43,101 nt of DNA, from positions 1 through 43,101 of the forward strand of contig JAAYJQ010000007.1 of assembly GCA_012522855.1 (NCBI GenBank), given 5' to 3'. Numbering within the stretch: the stretch's first letter is position 1; every line of letters starts with the position of its first letter. This stretch comes from Bacteroidales bacterium (GTDB lineage Bacteria > Bacteroidota > Bacteroidia > Bacteroidales > UBA932). Under the pieces are notes generated by a model that saw only the letters and a program-made list of their open reading frames with translations, ran no database searches and was not told the origin of the DNA. Of the stretch, positions 1 to 9,319 are shown piece by piece. The translations under genes were made by a program, and so were the position numbers.

Positions 1-2
1 AG

Positions 3-197
3 TCGGGCGACGAGGTGGAAGAAGGCAAGGAGGTGGTTTTTACGGTCCACATCGGACTTTTCTCCAACAAGACATTGGACAAGTGGGAGATTACCGGAGC
101 CGATGCCCCTGCCGTCGTTCCCGAAACCATCGTCATAAAGGTAAAAGGACCGTTGAAAGTAGTGGCTGTTTTTAAACCGAAACTTGCTCCGAAATAG
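3..197 (+). CDS. C-terminal fragment of a surface protein with an InlB-like repeat
   Basis: Only the last 64 codons are inside the window; the reading frame is open back to the left edge, so the start lies outside. The fragment looks like one divergent InlB-type B-repeat: a strand with VVFTV, then DKWEITGAD, a run of alternating hydrophobics, and the closing VVAVFKPK. Such repeats are small beta-grasp or immunoglobulin-like modules in secreted or cell-surface proteins of Gram-negative and Gram-positive bacteria. The gene ends 29 bases before the converging GH30 gene. It may be another part of the neighbouring glucan locus, but that is inference. The family match rests on a short stretch. Confidence 0.6.
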   Translation, partial: SGDEVEEGKEVVFTVHIGLFSNKTLDKWEITGADAPAVVPETIVIKVKGPLKVVAVFKPKLAPK

Positions 198-226
198 AGC
201 GAATCACCTCATCCGAAAAGGTTTAC

Positions 227-1732
227 CTAGTCCGTCCAACGGAGCGAATGGATCGCCTTCGCGGGTACGAGGGTTTCGACAAAATGTCCGGGACTTTTGA
301 ACATCAAGACCTTCGGGCTATCAGACTTATTGAGGACAAGCACCCCGAACGATCCGTCCGGGTTCTTGTAGGCTTGATAGTTTAAACCCCCGTCGGTCTC
401 CCCTTTCGCATCGATCCGAACCGCGCCGGGCCGGATGACCTTCGAGGCGTGGGCGATGTTGTAGTAATGGGTAGTCCGATCGATGATCGCGCCGGAAGCC
501 GACAGCAGGGTCACCGCCCCGTAGCAGGTCTTGCAGCTGCCGTCCGCCGGACTGTACGGCCCCCGCTTCTCGTCCAGCACCATATTCCAAAGCGTAACTC
601 CCTTGCAACCCCGGGCGAGGGTCTGCAAGAAGATGGCGTCGAAGTCGTCCAGCAGACATTTGTCAAAGGAATAGTTCCAGGTTCCGATCGAGGCCTCCGT
701 AAAATAAATTTCCTTGTCCGGAGCGTTCCGGACAATGTTGTCCAGTTCCGTGACGCTGCCTCCATAGTTGTGCCAGGCTGAGCCGGCGACATACTTGCTC
801 GCCTCGGGATCGGCATAGATACGCAGCGGATAGTTCTTCTGGTCCGCCTGGTTGTCGTAGTTGTAGTTGTGGTCGAAGACCAGAATCTTGGTTTTGAGTC
901 CCGCCTCTTCAAAGGCGGGTCCCAGGGCGGTCTTGATAAAATCACGCTGCTCGGCCCAGGTCATGTACAAGGACATCGAGTTCCCGTGGTTGAGCGGTTC
1001 GTTCTGGACGGTTACCGCGTCAATCCCGATCCCTTCGGCTTGCATAGCCTGGATCCATTTCACGAAATACCGCGCGTAATCCGGATAATACGCCGGCCGC
1101 AGCGATCCGCTGGTCCAGCTGTACCAGTCGCTTCCGTCGGTGACGGAGCGCCGCTTCATCCAGCGGGGACAACTCCAGGGCGAGGCGATGACCTTGATCT
1201 CCGGATTGATGGCGACGATTTCTTTCAGTACGGGCAGGACCACATCCCGGTCAGAAGGATGCATCGCGAAGTTTTCGATCCCGGGTTTGTCGCACCAGGT
1301 ATATTCCTCGACATTGAAGTCCGAGGCGCCGATGGTCACCCGGATGAGTCCGATCCCGAGTCCGTCGGCTCCGAAAAGGGATTTCAGGAACTCCGACCGG
1401 GCGGCGGGCGTCATCCTGCCCAGATTGTAGCAGGAAGCCCAGGTCATCGCGGCGCCGAAACCGTCGACCGTCTGGTAGGTCGTGGACGGATCCAAGGTTA
1501 CATTCGTGACGGCTATGCTTGAAGGTACGGTGAGCTTCTTGTCAAAGACAAGCCCCTTCGCTTCGAAAAGCTTGGATTTGTCCGCCGTCGTGGTGTAGGT
1601 CCTGACATCCGCGGCGGTTTCGGTTTCTTCGGAGTCCGGGACTGTTCCGCCGCCTCTCTTGTTGCAGCAGGTCACGGCAAGGGAGAGCGCGATCCAAGGG
1701 AAGACCGCCATGAAAAAAATTCGGTTGCTCAT
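227..1732 (-). CDS. GH30 family glycoside hydrolase, probable lipoprotein
   Basis: This 501-aa protein is a retaining beta-glycosidase of clan GH-A, family GH30. After a signal peptide ending in a Cys pair at 22-23 (probable lipoprotein), the (beta/alpha)8 barrel starts near VDGFGAAMTW (residues 89-98). The acid/base is E245 in TVQNEPLNHG and the nucleophile is E346 in YFTEASIG; both are present. The general look is closer to subfamilies GH30_1/GH30_3, which include beta-1,6-glucanases, than to the xylanase subfamilies; the subfamily is a judgement. I chose the ATG at 1732 because a TTG 27 bases upstream falls inside a TAnnTTTG promoter element. The gene diverges from SusC, so it probably supplies the beta-1,6-cleaving activity of the adjacent GH16 glucan locus. 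Confidence 0.88.
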   Translation of the reverse strand: MSNRIFFMAVFPWIALSLAVTCCNKRGGGTVPDSEETETAADVRTYTTTADKSKLFEAKGLVFDKKLTVPSSIAVTNVTLDPSTTYQTVDGFGAAMTWASCYNLGRMTPAARSEFLKSLFGADGLGIGLIRVTIGASDFNVEEYTWCDKPGIENFAMHPSDRDVVLPVLKEIVAINPEIKVIASPWSCPRWMKRRSVTDGSDWYSWTSGSLRPAYYPDYARYFVKWIQAMQAEGIGIDAVTVQNEPLNHGNSMSLYMTWAEQRDFIKTALGPAFEEAGLKTKILVFDHNYNYDNQADQKNYPLRIYADPEASKYVAGSAWHNYGGSVTELDNIVRNAPDKEIYFTEASIGTWNYSFDKCLLDDFDAIFLQTLARGCKGVTLWNMVLDEKRGPYSPADGSCKTCYGAVTLLSASGAIIDRTTHYYNIAHASKVIRPGAVRIDAKGETDGGLNYQAYKNPDGSFGVLVLNKSDSPKVLMFKSPGHFVETLVPAKAIHSLRWTD

Positions 1733-1756
1733 ATCGCTTTCGGGTTTCTTTCCATG

Positions 1757-1764
1757 CAAATTTA
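1757..1764 (-). promoter_or_regulatory. Bacteroidota -7 element for the GH30 gene
   Basis: Read on the minus strand the bases are TAAATTTG, an exact fit to TAnnTTTG. Transcription would start near 1751, giving a leader of about 19 nt to the ATG at 1732. No clear -33 TTTG is visible at the usual distance. Confidence 0.5.
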
Positions 1765-1917
1765 CGAAATATTCAGGGATCGAACATCCTTTTTCCTACC
1801 ATTTTCCGCAACTTTGAAAATTTATATAAGTCATTTACAACAAAGTACTTAAATGGTTTTATAAAAAATATCGTTCCAATTATTTCCGAGACAGTCTTTC
1901 AAATAATTTTTTTTGTT

Positions 1918-1925
1918 TACTTTTG
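1918..1925 (+). promoter_or_regulatory. Bacteroidota -7 element for the SusC operon
   Basis: TACTTTTG fits TAnnTTTG exactly and lies in an AT-rich stretch that contrasts with the GC-rich genes. The -33 side is weak (TTTC at 1897-1900). The leader to the SusC ATG at 1986 would be about 55 nt. No regulator gene (SusR, hybrid two-component or ECF sigma/anti-sigma) for this locus lies in the window. Confidence 0.5.
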
Positions 1926-1985
1926 TATTTGAACCGCGAGTAATCTCACGTAACATAACACTATTTTAAACGTATAATCACATCC

Positions 1986-4900
1986 ATGAAAAGCCTTATT
2001 CAACGAGTCACCCTTATGCTCGTGATCTTGGGCGCGGGTTTAGTCTCCGCACAGGCCCAGCAAGTGAAAGGAACCATCAAGGATGCATCCGGACAACCCG
2101 TCATCGGGGCAGCCGTGCTCGTCCAGGGGACGACGCGCGGCACGACGACCGATGTGGACGGGTCCTTCATCGTCAATGCCGGACCGGATGCCGTGCTTGA
2201 CATCTCTTCCATCGGTTACATCGGCAGGTCCATCCTGGTAGGCGGCAGAAGCGAGATCAACATCGTCCTCGAAGAAGACGCGATGGTGCTGCAAGATGTG
2301 GTCGTGGTCGGCTACGGCGTGCAGAAGAAGAGCGTCGTCACCGCCGCTATCTCCAGCATCACCTCCGAAAACCTTAAGCAGCAGTCCCACGACCGGATCG
2401 ACGCCGTGCTGCAAGGCATGACCTCCGGCGTGTACGTCACGCAAGCATCCGGCGCGCCGGATGCTTCCTCCCAAGTCCGCATCCGCGGGGTCGGCACCAT
2501 CAACAGCTCCAACCCGCTCTACATCGTGGACGGACTGGCCATCTCCGGCGGCATCGACTACCTCAACCCCAACGACATCGAACGGATCGAGGTGCTCAAG
2601 GACGCAGCCTCCAGCGCTGTCTACGGCGCCCGCGCCGCCAGCGGTGTCATCCTGGTCACCACCAAGAAGGGCGTGGCCGGCAAGACCCGGGTGGCATACG
2701 ACGCCTCCTACGGTTGGCAAAATCCCTGGCGGAAACCCCGGGTGCTCAACGGCACTGAATATGCCATCATGATGAACGAAGGCTATGTCAACGCAGGAAG
2801 CGCCCCCCGGTACGACGACCCCTATTCCTATGGCCAAGGAACCGACTGGGTAGCTGCCATATTCAATGACAACGCCCCTGTCATGAAGCACGACGTAACC
2901 GTCAGCGGCGGCAACCAGAACGTCAACTTCTCCCTTTCAGGCGGGTATTTGTCGCGGGAAGGCACCGTCGGAGGCAACTTCGGCCGTTCGAACTACGACC
3001 GTCTCACCCTCCGCGAGAATGTCGGCATCACCCTCTTCGACAAGAGCGAAGAGCGCGACTGGCTGAACAAACTGGACATCACCTCCAGCGCATCCTACGC
3101 GCACATGAACTCCACCGGTATTTCGACCAACTCTGAATTCGGTTCCCCGCTCGGTTCGGCGCTCGGCATGTCTCCGCTGGAGCCGATCTTCGCATCCCCG
3201 GAGATGGAGGAACTCTACAAGACGCTTTACCCGGTGGGTTACCCGTATCTGATCCGGGATGCAACCGGCCGCGCCTATTCCGTCGCGGACGGAGCTGTCT
3301 ACAACGAGCAGAACAACCCGCTCGCCATGCTGGAACAGCCCGGCGAGAAATACAACACCGACAAGATCGTTGCGAACGCAGCTGCGGAACTCCAGCTCTG
3401 GGACGGGCTCAAGTTCAAGACTTCCATCGGCATCGACCTGGCGTTCTGGGGCAGCCACGGATATGGCCTGCCGTATTTCCTGTCGTCCAAGAACTACCGG
3501 TACGATACGGTCACCACGACCGAGACCTACGACAAGGACGGGAAGGTTACCAGCACGGACAAGATCGCCTACGGATCCAATGCCTATCAGTCCATGAACC
3601 GGTCGTTGCTCTGGCAGCTCGAGAATGTGCTTTCGTACAGCAAAACATTCGGGAAGCACGGCATCAACGCCATTCTCGGGCAGTCAGCCATCAAGTCATC
3701 CAGCTCCAACGTAGGCGGTTCCGCCATGGGGCTCATGTACCCGAATGATCCCTGGAAGATCTCGGTCAACAATACCCTCGGCCAGCAGAAAGACGGAGAC
3801 CGCAACGGATGGGGATCCTGGAACTCGATTGTCTACACCTTGGCTTCCTACTTCGCGCGCGTGTCGTACAATTATGACGAGCGGTACATGGCTGAGGTCA
3901 CGGTCCGCAGGGACGGCTCCAGCCGCTTCGGCGACAACAACAAGTGGGGCACCTTCCCGTCCGTGTCATTCGGCTGGAACTTCAGAAACGAGGCGTTCAT
4001 GCAGGACATCCCCTGGCTCTCGACCGGCAAGCTCCGCTTATCCTATGGTGTAAACGGAAATGACAGCATCGGAAGCTTCCGATACGCCGTCTACATGCAT
4101 TCCGGCAACAACTATGTGTTCGGTTCCGGTGCCAGCGGCTCGGAAAGCGTGCTGGTGGGCGCGAAGCCTTCCGGCCTCGCCAATCCCAACGTCAAGTGGG
4201 AGGAATCCCGCCAGACGAACCTGGGTCTTGACCTCGGTTTCTGGGGCAACAAACTCACCTTCACAACAGATGTGTACGACAAAAAGACTTCCGGCATCCT
4301 GATGGCGATGCCCGTTCCGACCTATGCCGGCGACTCGGCTCCCACAGGCAATGTGGGTGACATGTCGAACTACGGAGTCGAGTTTGAACTCACCTACCGG
4401 GATCAGATCGGAGACCTCCTGTGGCATGTCTCGGCCAACGCTACGTATGTCCGCAACAAACTGACCTATCTCGGCGACGAGTCCACCTACCTGACCGGTT
4501 CCAGCCACAAGATCCGGAACCCTCACGCGGGGTATCGTCGGAATGCCCTTCCCCTATTTCTTCGGATGGAAGACCGACGGTATTTTCCAGAATCCTGAGG
4601 AAGTCAAAAACTACGTGAACGCAGAGGGAGGCCTGATCCAGCCGAACGCGGTTCCCGGAGATGTACGCTTCGTGGATCTGGACGGGAACGGCCGCATCGA
4701 CGACGACGACCGCACCATGATCGGCAAGGGTATTCCGGACTGGACCTTCGGCCTGAATCTAGGCTTCGAATGGAAGGGGATCGACTTCAACATGCTCCTT
4801 CAGGGCCAGGCAGGAAACGATGTCTTCAACGTAACCCGCCGCACAGACCTCTACTACATCAACCTTCCCAAGACCATCCTGAACCGCTGGACGGGAGAAG

Positions 4901-5226
4901 GTTCCACCAACCGCTATCCGCGCTTTTCTTTCGAATCCGCCAATGAAAACACCCGTGTTTCCGATCTCTGGGTCGAGGACGGTTCCTATCTCCGCGCGCG
5001 CAATGTCCAGTTGGGCTATACGCTCCCTGCGGAACTGACCCGGAAGATCGCGATCAACCGGCTGCGTTTCTATGTCCAGGCGGAAAACCTCTTTACCCTG
5101 ACCCGCTACACCGGCTGTGATCCGGAAGTACACGGCGGCAACGGATTCAGCACGGAGGCGGGGATCGACCGCGGTGTCTATCCGCAGTCCCGCACCTTCT
5201 CCGTGGGCGTGAATGTCAACTTTTAA
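1986..5226 (+). CDS. SusC/RagA-family TonB-dependent outer-membrane transporter, frameshifted
   Basis: This is the outer-membrane pore of a SusCD glycan importer. In order it shows a signal peptide (1-25), a CarboxypepD_reg-like beta-sandwich (about 27-97), a TonB-box/plug start at DVVVVGYGVQKK, the plug signatures VRIRGVGTIN, PLYIVDGLAISGG and IERIEVLKDAASSAVYGARA, then the beta-barrel. The frame breaks near 4514: the first frame runs into a stop at 4596-4598, while the barrel continues in the next frame from about 4516 to 5226. Removing one C from ATCCGG at 4512-4517 restores KIGTLTRGIVGMPFPYFFGW, a typical SusC join, giving about 1079 aa, the normal length. It is either a real loss-of-function mutation or a base-calling error. 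SusD follows 15 bases after the stop. Confidence 0.93.
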
Positions 5227-5241
5227 TTGAAGACTCTGAAT

Positions 5242-6741
5242 ATGAAAAAGATATATTACACACTCTGCATACTCGCCGTTCTTCTGACCACGGCCTGCGG
5301 CAAGGATTTCATCACGGCGGTGCACAACTCGTCCGAACCGCTCGACGAGTACTTCACCAATGAAGACCGTATGTTCCAAGGCCTCGTGGCGGCCTACGAC
5401 CCGCTCCAATGGTTCGACTACTTCTACCAATACGATGCGCTCAACATGGTGTCGGACATCATGGCGGATGACATCTACTGCGGCGGGTCCAACGAAGGCG
5501 ACCAGCCCGTTCTGGTGAAAACCCACTTCTACACGGCGACGCCCACCGACGTCTGCAACCAGATCTGGACCATCGCCTATTCCGGCGTCAACCGCTGCTG
5601 CCATGTGCTGGAGCGCGTGGACGGTGTCCCGGGTATGGCGGAAGCGACCAAAACCCTCTACCGGGCGGAAGCGACCATCCTCAAGGCCTATTACTACCAC
5701 TGGCTTTGGAAGTTCTGGGGGAATATCCCCTACTACGACGAGAACCTCATCGCTCCCTACCTGACTGCCCAACTCGGCCACGACGAGGTCTATGAAAAGA
5801 TCGTGACCAAGATCGAGGAGGCAATCGCGCTGAACGTCCTCCCCATGAAGGTAACCGGAAACGAAGGCCGCGTCACCAAAGCCATGGCCTACATGCTCTT
5901 CACCGACGTGGTCTTGTACCAGAACGACCAGAGCCGCTATGCCAAAGCGTTGGATTTCATGAAGGAAATCATTTCTTCCGGACAGTATTCCCTGGTTGCC
6001 GACTATGCCGGCATCTGGCTGGAAAGCGGCGAATGGGGGCCTGAATCCATTTGGGAAATCAATTATGTCAACGAAGGCGGTGTCCGCAGTTGGGATGCGC
6101 CCATCGCGACAGGCGGCACCGTCTATCCCGTCTTGACGGGCATCCCCGGAGCATCCAAGGACTTTGTGGACGGATGGGGATTCGGCGGGGTGGCCAAGTC
6201 TGCCTACGAAATGTACGGCGAAGGCGACCAGCGCCGGGACGGCGGCATCCTCAACATCGAGACCTATGTCGCCTCAGACGGAGGAAAGGAAACCTGCACC
6301 CCCCGCTGGGAGTCCGAAGGCTTTTACCTCCTCAAATACATCGCGCGGAAGAACGGGAACCACGGCTACAAGGGAGATCCCAACATGAACCACGGGAACA
6401 ACTACCGCGTGTACCGCTACGCCGAGACCCTGCTGAACGCTGCCGAACTCTCCGTCCTCCTCGGACAGGACGGTTCTGGATACCTCCGGGAAGTGCGCGA
6501 GCGCGCCGGCTGCACGGACACAGGCACCGACCAACTTTCCATCATACAGGAACGCCGCAAGGAATTCTTAGGAGAAGGAAAACGGTACTGGGATCTGATC
6601 CGGACCGGACAGGCAGCCACCGTACTGAAGGCTTCCAACCACGCTTTCCGCCAGAACGACTGGACGGAATCCAAGAAATACTGGCCCATTCCCCAGTCGG
6701 AGATGGACAAGGATCCGAATTTGGTACAGAACAATTATTAA
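5242..6741 (+). CDS. SusD/RagB-family glycan-binding lipoprotein
   Basis: This 499-aa protein is the surface lid and glycan-binding partner of the preceding SusC. The signal peptide MKKIYYTLCILAVLLTTAC ends in a lipobox Cys at 19. The alpha-helical TPR-like scaffold and the C-terminal SusD signature RKEFLGEGKRYWDLIR are clear. The ATG at 5242 is chosen because it begins a standard lipoprotein signal; an in-frame TTG at 5227 would add five odd residues. It lies 15 bases downstream of SusC and 12 upstream of the next lipoprotein gene, so the set is one operon. The many aromatic residues (for example the WFDYFYQYD stretch) fit a carbohydrate-binding face, but the substrate cannot be told from this gene alone. 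Confidence 0.95.
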   Translation: MKKIYYTLCILAVLLTTACGKDFITAVHNSSEPLDEYFTNEDRMFQGLVAAYDPLQWFDYFYQYDALNMVSDIMADDIYCGGSNEGDQPVLVKTHFYTATPTDVCNQIWTIAYSGVNRCCHVLERVDGVPGMAEATKTLYRAEATILKAYYYHWLWKFWGNIPYYDENLIAPYLTAQLGHDEVYEKIVTKIEEAIALNVLPMKVTGNEGRVTKAMAYMLFTDVVLYQNDQSRYAKALDFMKEIISSGQYSLVADYAGIWLESGEWGPESIWEINYVNEGGVRSWDAPIATGGTVYPVLTGIPGASKDFVDGWGFGGVAKSAYEMYGEGDQRRDGGILNIETYVASDGGKETCTPRWESEGFYLLKYIARKNGNHGYKGDPNMNHGNNYRVYRYAETLLNAAELSVLLGQDGSGYLREVRERAGCTDTGTDQLSIIQERRKEFLGEGKRYWDLIRTGQAATVLKASNHAFRQNDWTESKKYWPIPQSEMDKDPNLVQNNY

Positions 6742-6753
6742 TCGCGCCAGACC

Positions 6754-9315
6754 ATGAAAAACAGCATTAGATACATACTTCTGACGATATTCGTCCTGCT
6801 GCTCGCCAGCTGTACGATCGACTATGTCGAGCCCGTTCAGAGCGGACTTCCGCAAGCAAGCTCGCTCACGCCCGTGATCACCGTGGACCAGGAAACGAAC
6901 TACGTGACCTTCTCCATCACGGACAAGGAGGTCGTCCCTCTTTGGATCTTCGGGAGCGAGCGGATCGACAAGGACGTGAACAAGAAATTCGCCTACGCGC
7001 AGAACGGAATCACCCTTCGCATCCGCGATGCCGGCATGCACACCGTCGAGCTCAAGGCCTACAATGCCAACGGCATCTCGCAAGGCTCCCAAATCCTGAC
7101 CTACGAACTGGAGAACACCTACCGGGATCCCTTCAATCCGACGCCCTACATGAAAGCGATCGCCAACGCGTGGGTGTGGGACAAGGAGACCCCCGGGCAT
7201 TTCGGTTGCGGGGAAACGGCGGAAAATCCTACCGGATGGTGGTCCTGCGGCGCCAATGAAAAGGAGGACATGGGACTCTACGACGACATCATGACCTTCA
7301 CCGCCGACGGTCAGTACACCTACGATCCGGGAGCGGGCGGGACGGTCTATGTAAACTGGGGTTCCGATTTCCTGCCGGACGGCCATGCGGATGAAATCGC
7401 CGCGAAGACCGACTACCAGGCCGAAATCGCTGCCTACACGCATCCTTACACCATCGAGAACAACTGGAACGAAGCGGGCATCGAGGAAATCTTCCTCGTA
7501 TTGCAAGCAGGAGACAACCTCTCCTATGTTCCCAACAAGGAAGCCTACACCACGAACACGCGCTACCAGTTCGTAAGCACCAAGACATCCGACATCCGGA
7601 AGAATCTCAAACTCGTGAACTACTCCCCCACCGCCAACAACGGCGGCTCGATCGCTTGGCTCTACAGCTTCGTGCCGTATGTGCAGGGAGTTACGCCGCA
7701 GGATCTGCTGGCGGGCACGGATCCCGCCGGAAAGGTCTGGGTGATGGACGCGGACACAAAGGGACATCTTGGATGCGGTCCGGACGCGGGGAATCCGGCC
7801 GGCTGGTGGTCTGCCAATCCCTACGAAAAGGAAGGCTTCGGCATGTACGACAATGAGCTGACATTCAAACCCGACGGCACCTATGCATTCAACCCGGGAG
7901 CGGATGGTCTGATCTATGTGAACAAGGACGTGACCGCGCTCGGCGGCCCTGCAGGTGAAGACTTCACGCTTGCCTGGGAAAGCCAAGAGGTTACGTACAC
8001 CTTCGACGGGGAGACCATCACCCTGCCCAAGGGCGCTACGGTCGGCTATATCCCGAACGATGGCACCTACAATAATCCGGTGTTCATCGTGACGAATCTC
8101 ACGGAAAGCAGCCTGACGCTGGTGGCTTCGATTGAAGGGATCTCCTGGCAGTTCATTTTCAGGGCGCGAGACTATGTGGCGCCGGAAAGTTCCTTCGGCG
8201 GGGTCGCTTTCGAGTCCGGCAAGGCGAACGTCCATCTCGAGCAGGGCAACACCTATCCTGTCACCGGAATCGATCTGACGCAGATATGGATTGATCCCGA
8301 CTTCTTCGAGCTGGTGGACAATACCTCGCTGCGCTTCCTGGCCGTTACGGGCGACTACCAGATCATGAACAAGACAACCTGGCTGAAGGCCCTCCCGATG
8401 TCCGGCGGTGAGTACGCCACCTATGAAGACGGCGGACTCTGGATCATCGGAACCGGCATCCACAAGCCCAAGACAGAGCCCGAACCGGGGTGGACCACCG
8501 ATGCTTCCGTGGACATTCCGTTCGCGAAGACGGGTGACAACACCTATCAGCTGACGGCCTACATCACCGGTCCGAACTTCAAGATCTTCGGGCAGCCCAA
8601 CTGGGGCAAGGAGTACGGAGGCCAGGACTTCGGCACCCTGCAGCTGAACGACTACTTCACCATCAACGGCTACCCGAACGGCAGCGACAGCGACAACGGG
8701 AACATCTGGAGCGGATCCGCTTTCGCGGAAGGCTGGTACGTCTTCAAACTTACAGAAAACAGCGGCAAGTTCGACCTGACCGTCGACCGGTGGATGAAGG
8801 AGACCGTGGTGTATGACATCACCGGGGCCGGCAATCTCTGGCGGAATGCCGTCATCACGCCCGAATACTGGTATTCACCTGAGAATTGGACCGGCGGCAT
8901 CAGCCCGCTCGCCCAGATCACCGAAAACAACGGCTTCACCGCCGAGATTCCGGAGGGCGTGGGCGGATCCGAATGGCAGGCCCAGAACAAGCTGCATTCC
9001 GGCATCGCGACTTCGTCCGAGAAGAAGTATGACTTCTGCTGCACGCTCACGGCCACCGAAGACATGACCATCACCGTGAAGATGACCGGCAATCCCGAAG
9101 GCGCGGAGGAGGTCAACGCGTTCTTCTACAACGGCGGTGTAGCCCTCTCGGCGGACGAACCGCTCATCTTCAAGATGCCCGGCATCTCCCAGAAGGAAGG
9201 CAATCCGGACTTGACCCTCATTTTCGACCTGGGCAGAAGCCCGGTCGGATCCAAACTGACCGTGACCGACATCTGTTTTCAGGAACACAATGCGGTCGTG
9301 GTACCTGTCGAATGA
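6754..9315 (+). CDS. Large surface glycan-binding-like lipoprotein with an internal duplication
   Basis: This 853-aa protein begins with a lipoprotein signal (MKNSIRYILLTIFVLLLASC) and probably sits on the outer surface beside SusC/SusD. After a PKD/Ig-like segment (about 30-120), a roughly 65-residue module occurs twice, at about 139-201 and 328-392. Both copies share W-x-D, GH(F/L)GCG, NP(T/A)GWWS, EK, a (L/M)YD pair, TF..DG.Y.(Y/F)(D/N)PG and IYVN/VYVN. The rest is beta-rich with a Trp/Tyr-rich C-terminal part. It has no recognisable catalytic motif. Its place after SusD and before a GH16 gene matches the surface glycan-binding protein (SGBP/SusE-like) position of beta-glucan loci. Binding to the same glucan is inferred. 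The stop is 4 bases from the next start. Confidence 0.72.
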   Translation: MKNSIRYILLTIFVLLLASCTIDYVEPVQSGLPQASSLTPVITVDQETNYVTFSITDKEVVPLWIFGSERIDKDVNKKFAYAQNGITLRIRDAGMHTVELKAYNANGISQGSQILTYELENTYRDPFNPTPYMKAIANAWVWDKETPGHFGCGETAENPTGWWSCGANEKEDMGLYDDIMTFTADGQYTYDPGAGGTVYVNWGSDFLPDGHADEIAAKTDYQAEIAAYTHPYTIENNWNEAGIEEIFLVLQAGDNLSYVPNKEAYTTNTRYQFVSTKTSDIRKNLKLVNYSPTANNGGSIAWLYSFVPYVQGVTPQDLLAGTDPAGKVWVMDADTKGHLGCGPDAGNPAGWWSANPYEKEGFGMYDNELTFKPDGTYAFNPGADGLIYVNKDVTALGGPAGEDFTLAWESQEVTYTFDGETITLPKGATVGYIPNDGTYNNPVFIVTNLTESSLTLVASIEGISWQFIFRARDYVAPESSFGGVAFESGKANVHLEQGNTYPVTGIDLTQIWIDPDFFELVDNTSLRFLAVTGDYQIMNKTTWLKALPMSGGEYATYEDGGLWIIGTGIHKPKTEPEPGWTTDASVDIPFAKTGDNTYQLTAYITGPNFKIFGQPNWGKEYGGQDFGTLQLNDYFTINGYPNGSDSDNGNIWSGSAFAEGWYVFKLTENSGKFDLTVDRWMKETVVYDITGAGNLWRNAVITPEYWYSPENWTGGISPLAQITENNGFTAEIPEGVGGSEWQAQNKLHSGIATSSEKKYDFCCTLTATEDMTITVKMTGNPEGAEEVNAFFYNGGVALSADEPLIFKMPGISQKEGNPDLTLIFDLGRSPVGSKLTVTDICFQEHNAVVVPVE

Positions 9316-9319
9316 GAAT

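Noticed and set aside
1757..1759. TTG start for the GH30 gene, nine codons upstream
   Set aside because: It falls inside the -7 promoter element and would precede the true signal peptide with charged residues.
2040..2891. 283-codon open frame antisense to SusC
   Set aside because: Asp/Val/Gly-rich sequence without domain features, opposite the strongly supported SusC plug region.
4505..4530. Programmed ribosomal frameshift in SusC
   Set aside because: No slippery heptamer, no nearby stimulatory hairpin was seen, and programmed shifting is not known for this family.
4543..5226. Separate gene for a 227-aa SusC-like protein
   Set aside because: It is the missing C-terminal barrel of the SusC just upstream; joining the frames at 4514 restores the family sequence exactly.
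6568..8463. 631-codon open frame on the minus strand, antisense to the binding-type lipoprotein gene
   Set aside because: It is Val/Gly/Arg/His-rich with no recognisable domain and lies wholly opposite well-supported genes; GC-rich codon bias in the plus-strand gene creates it.
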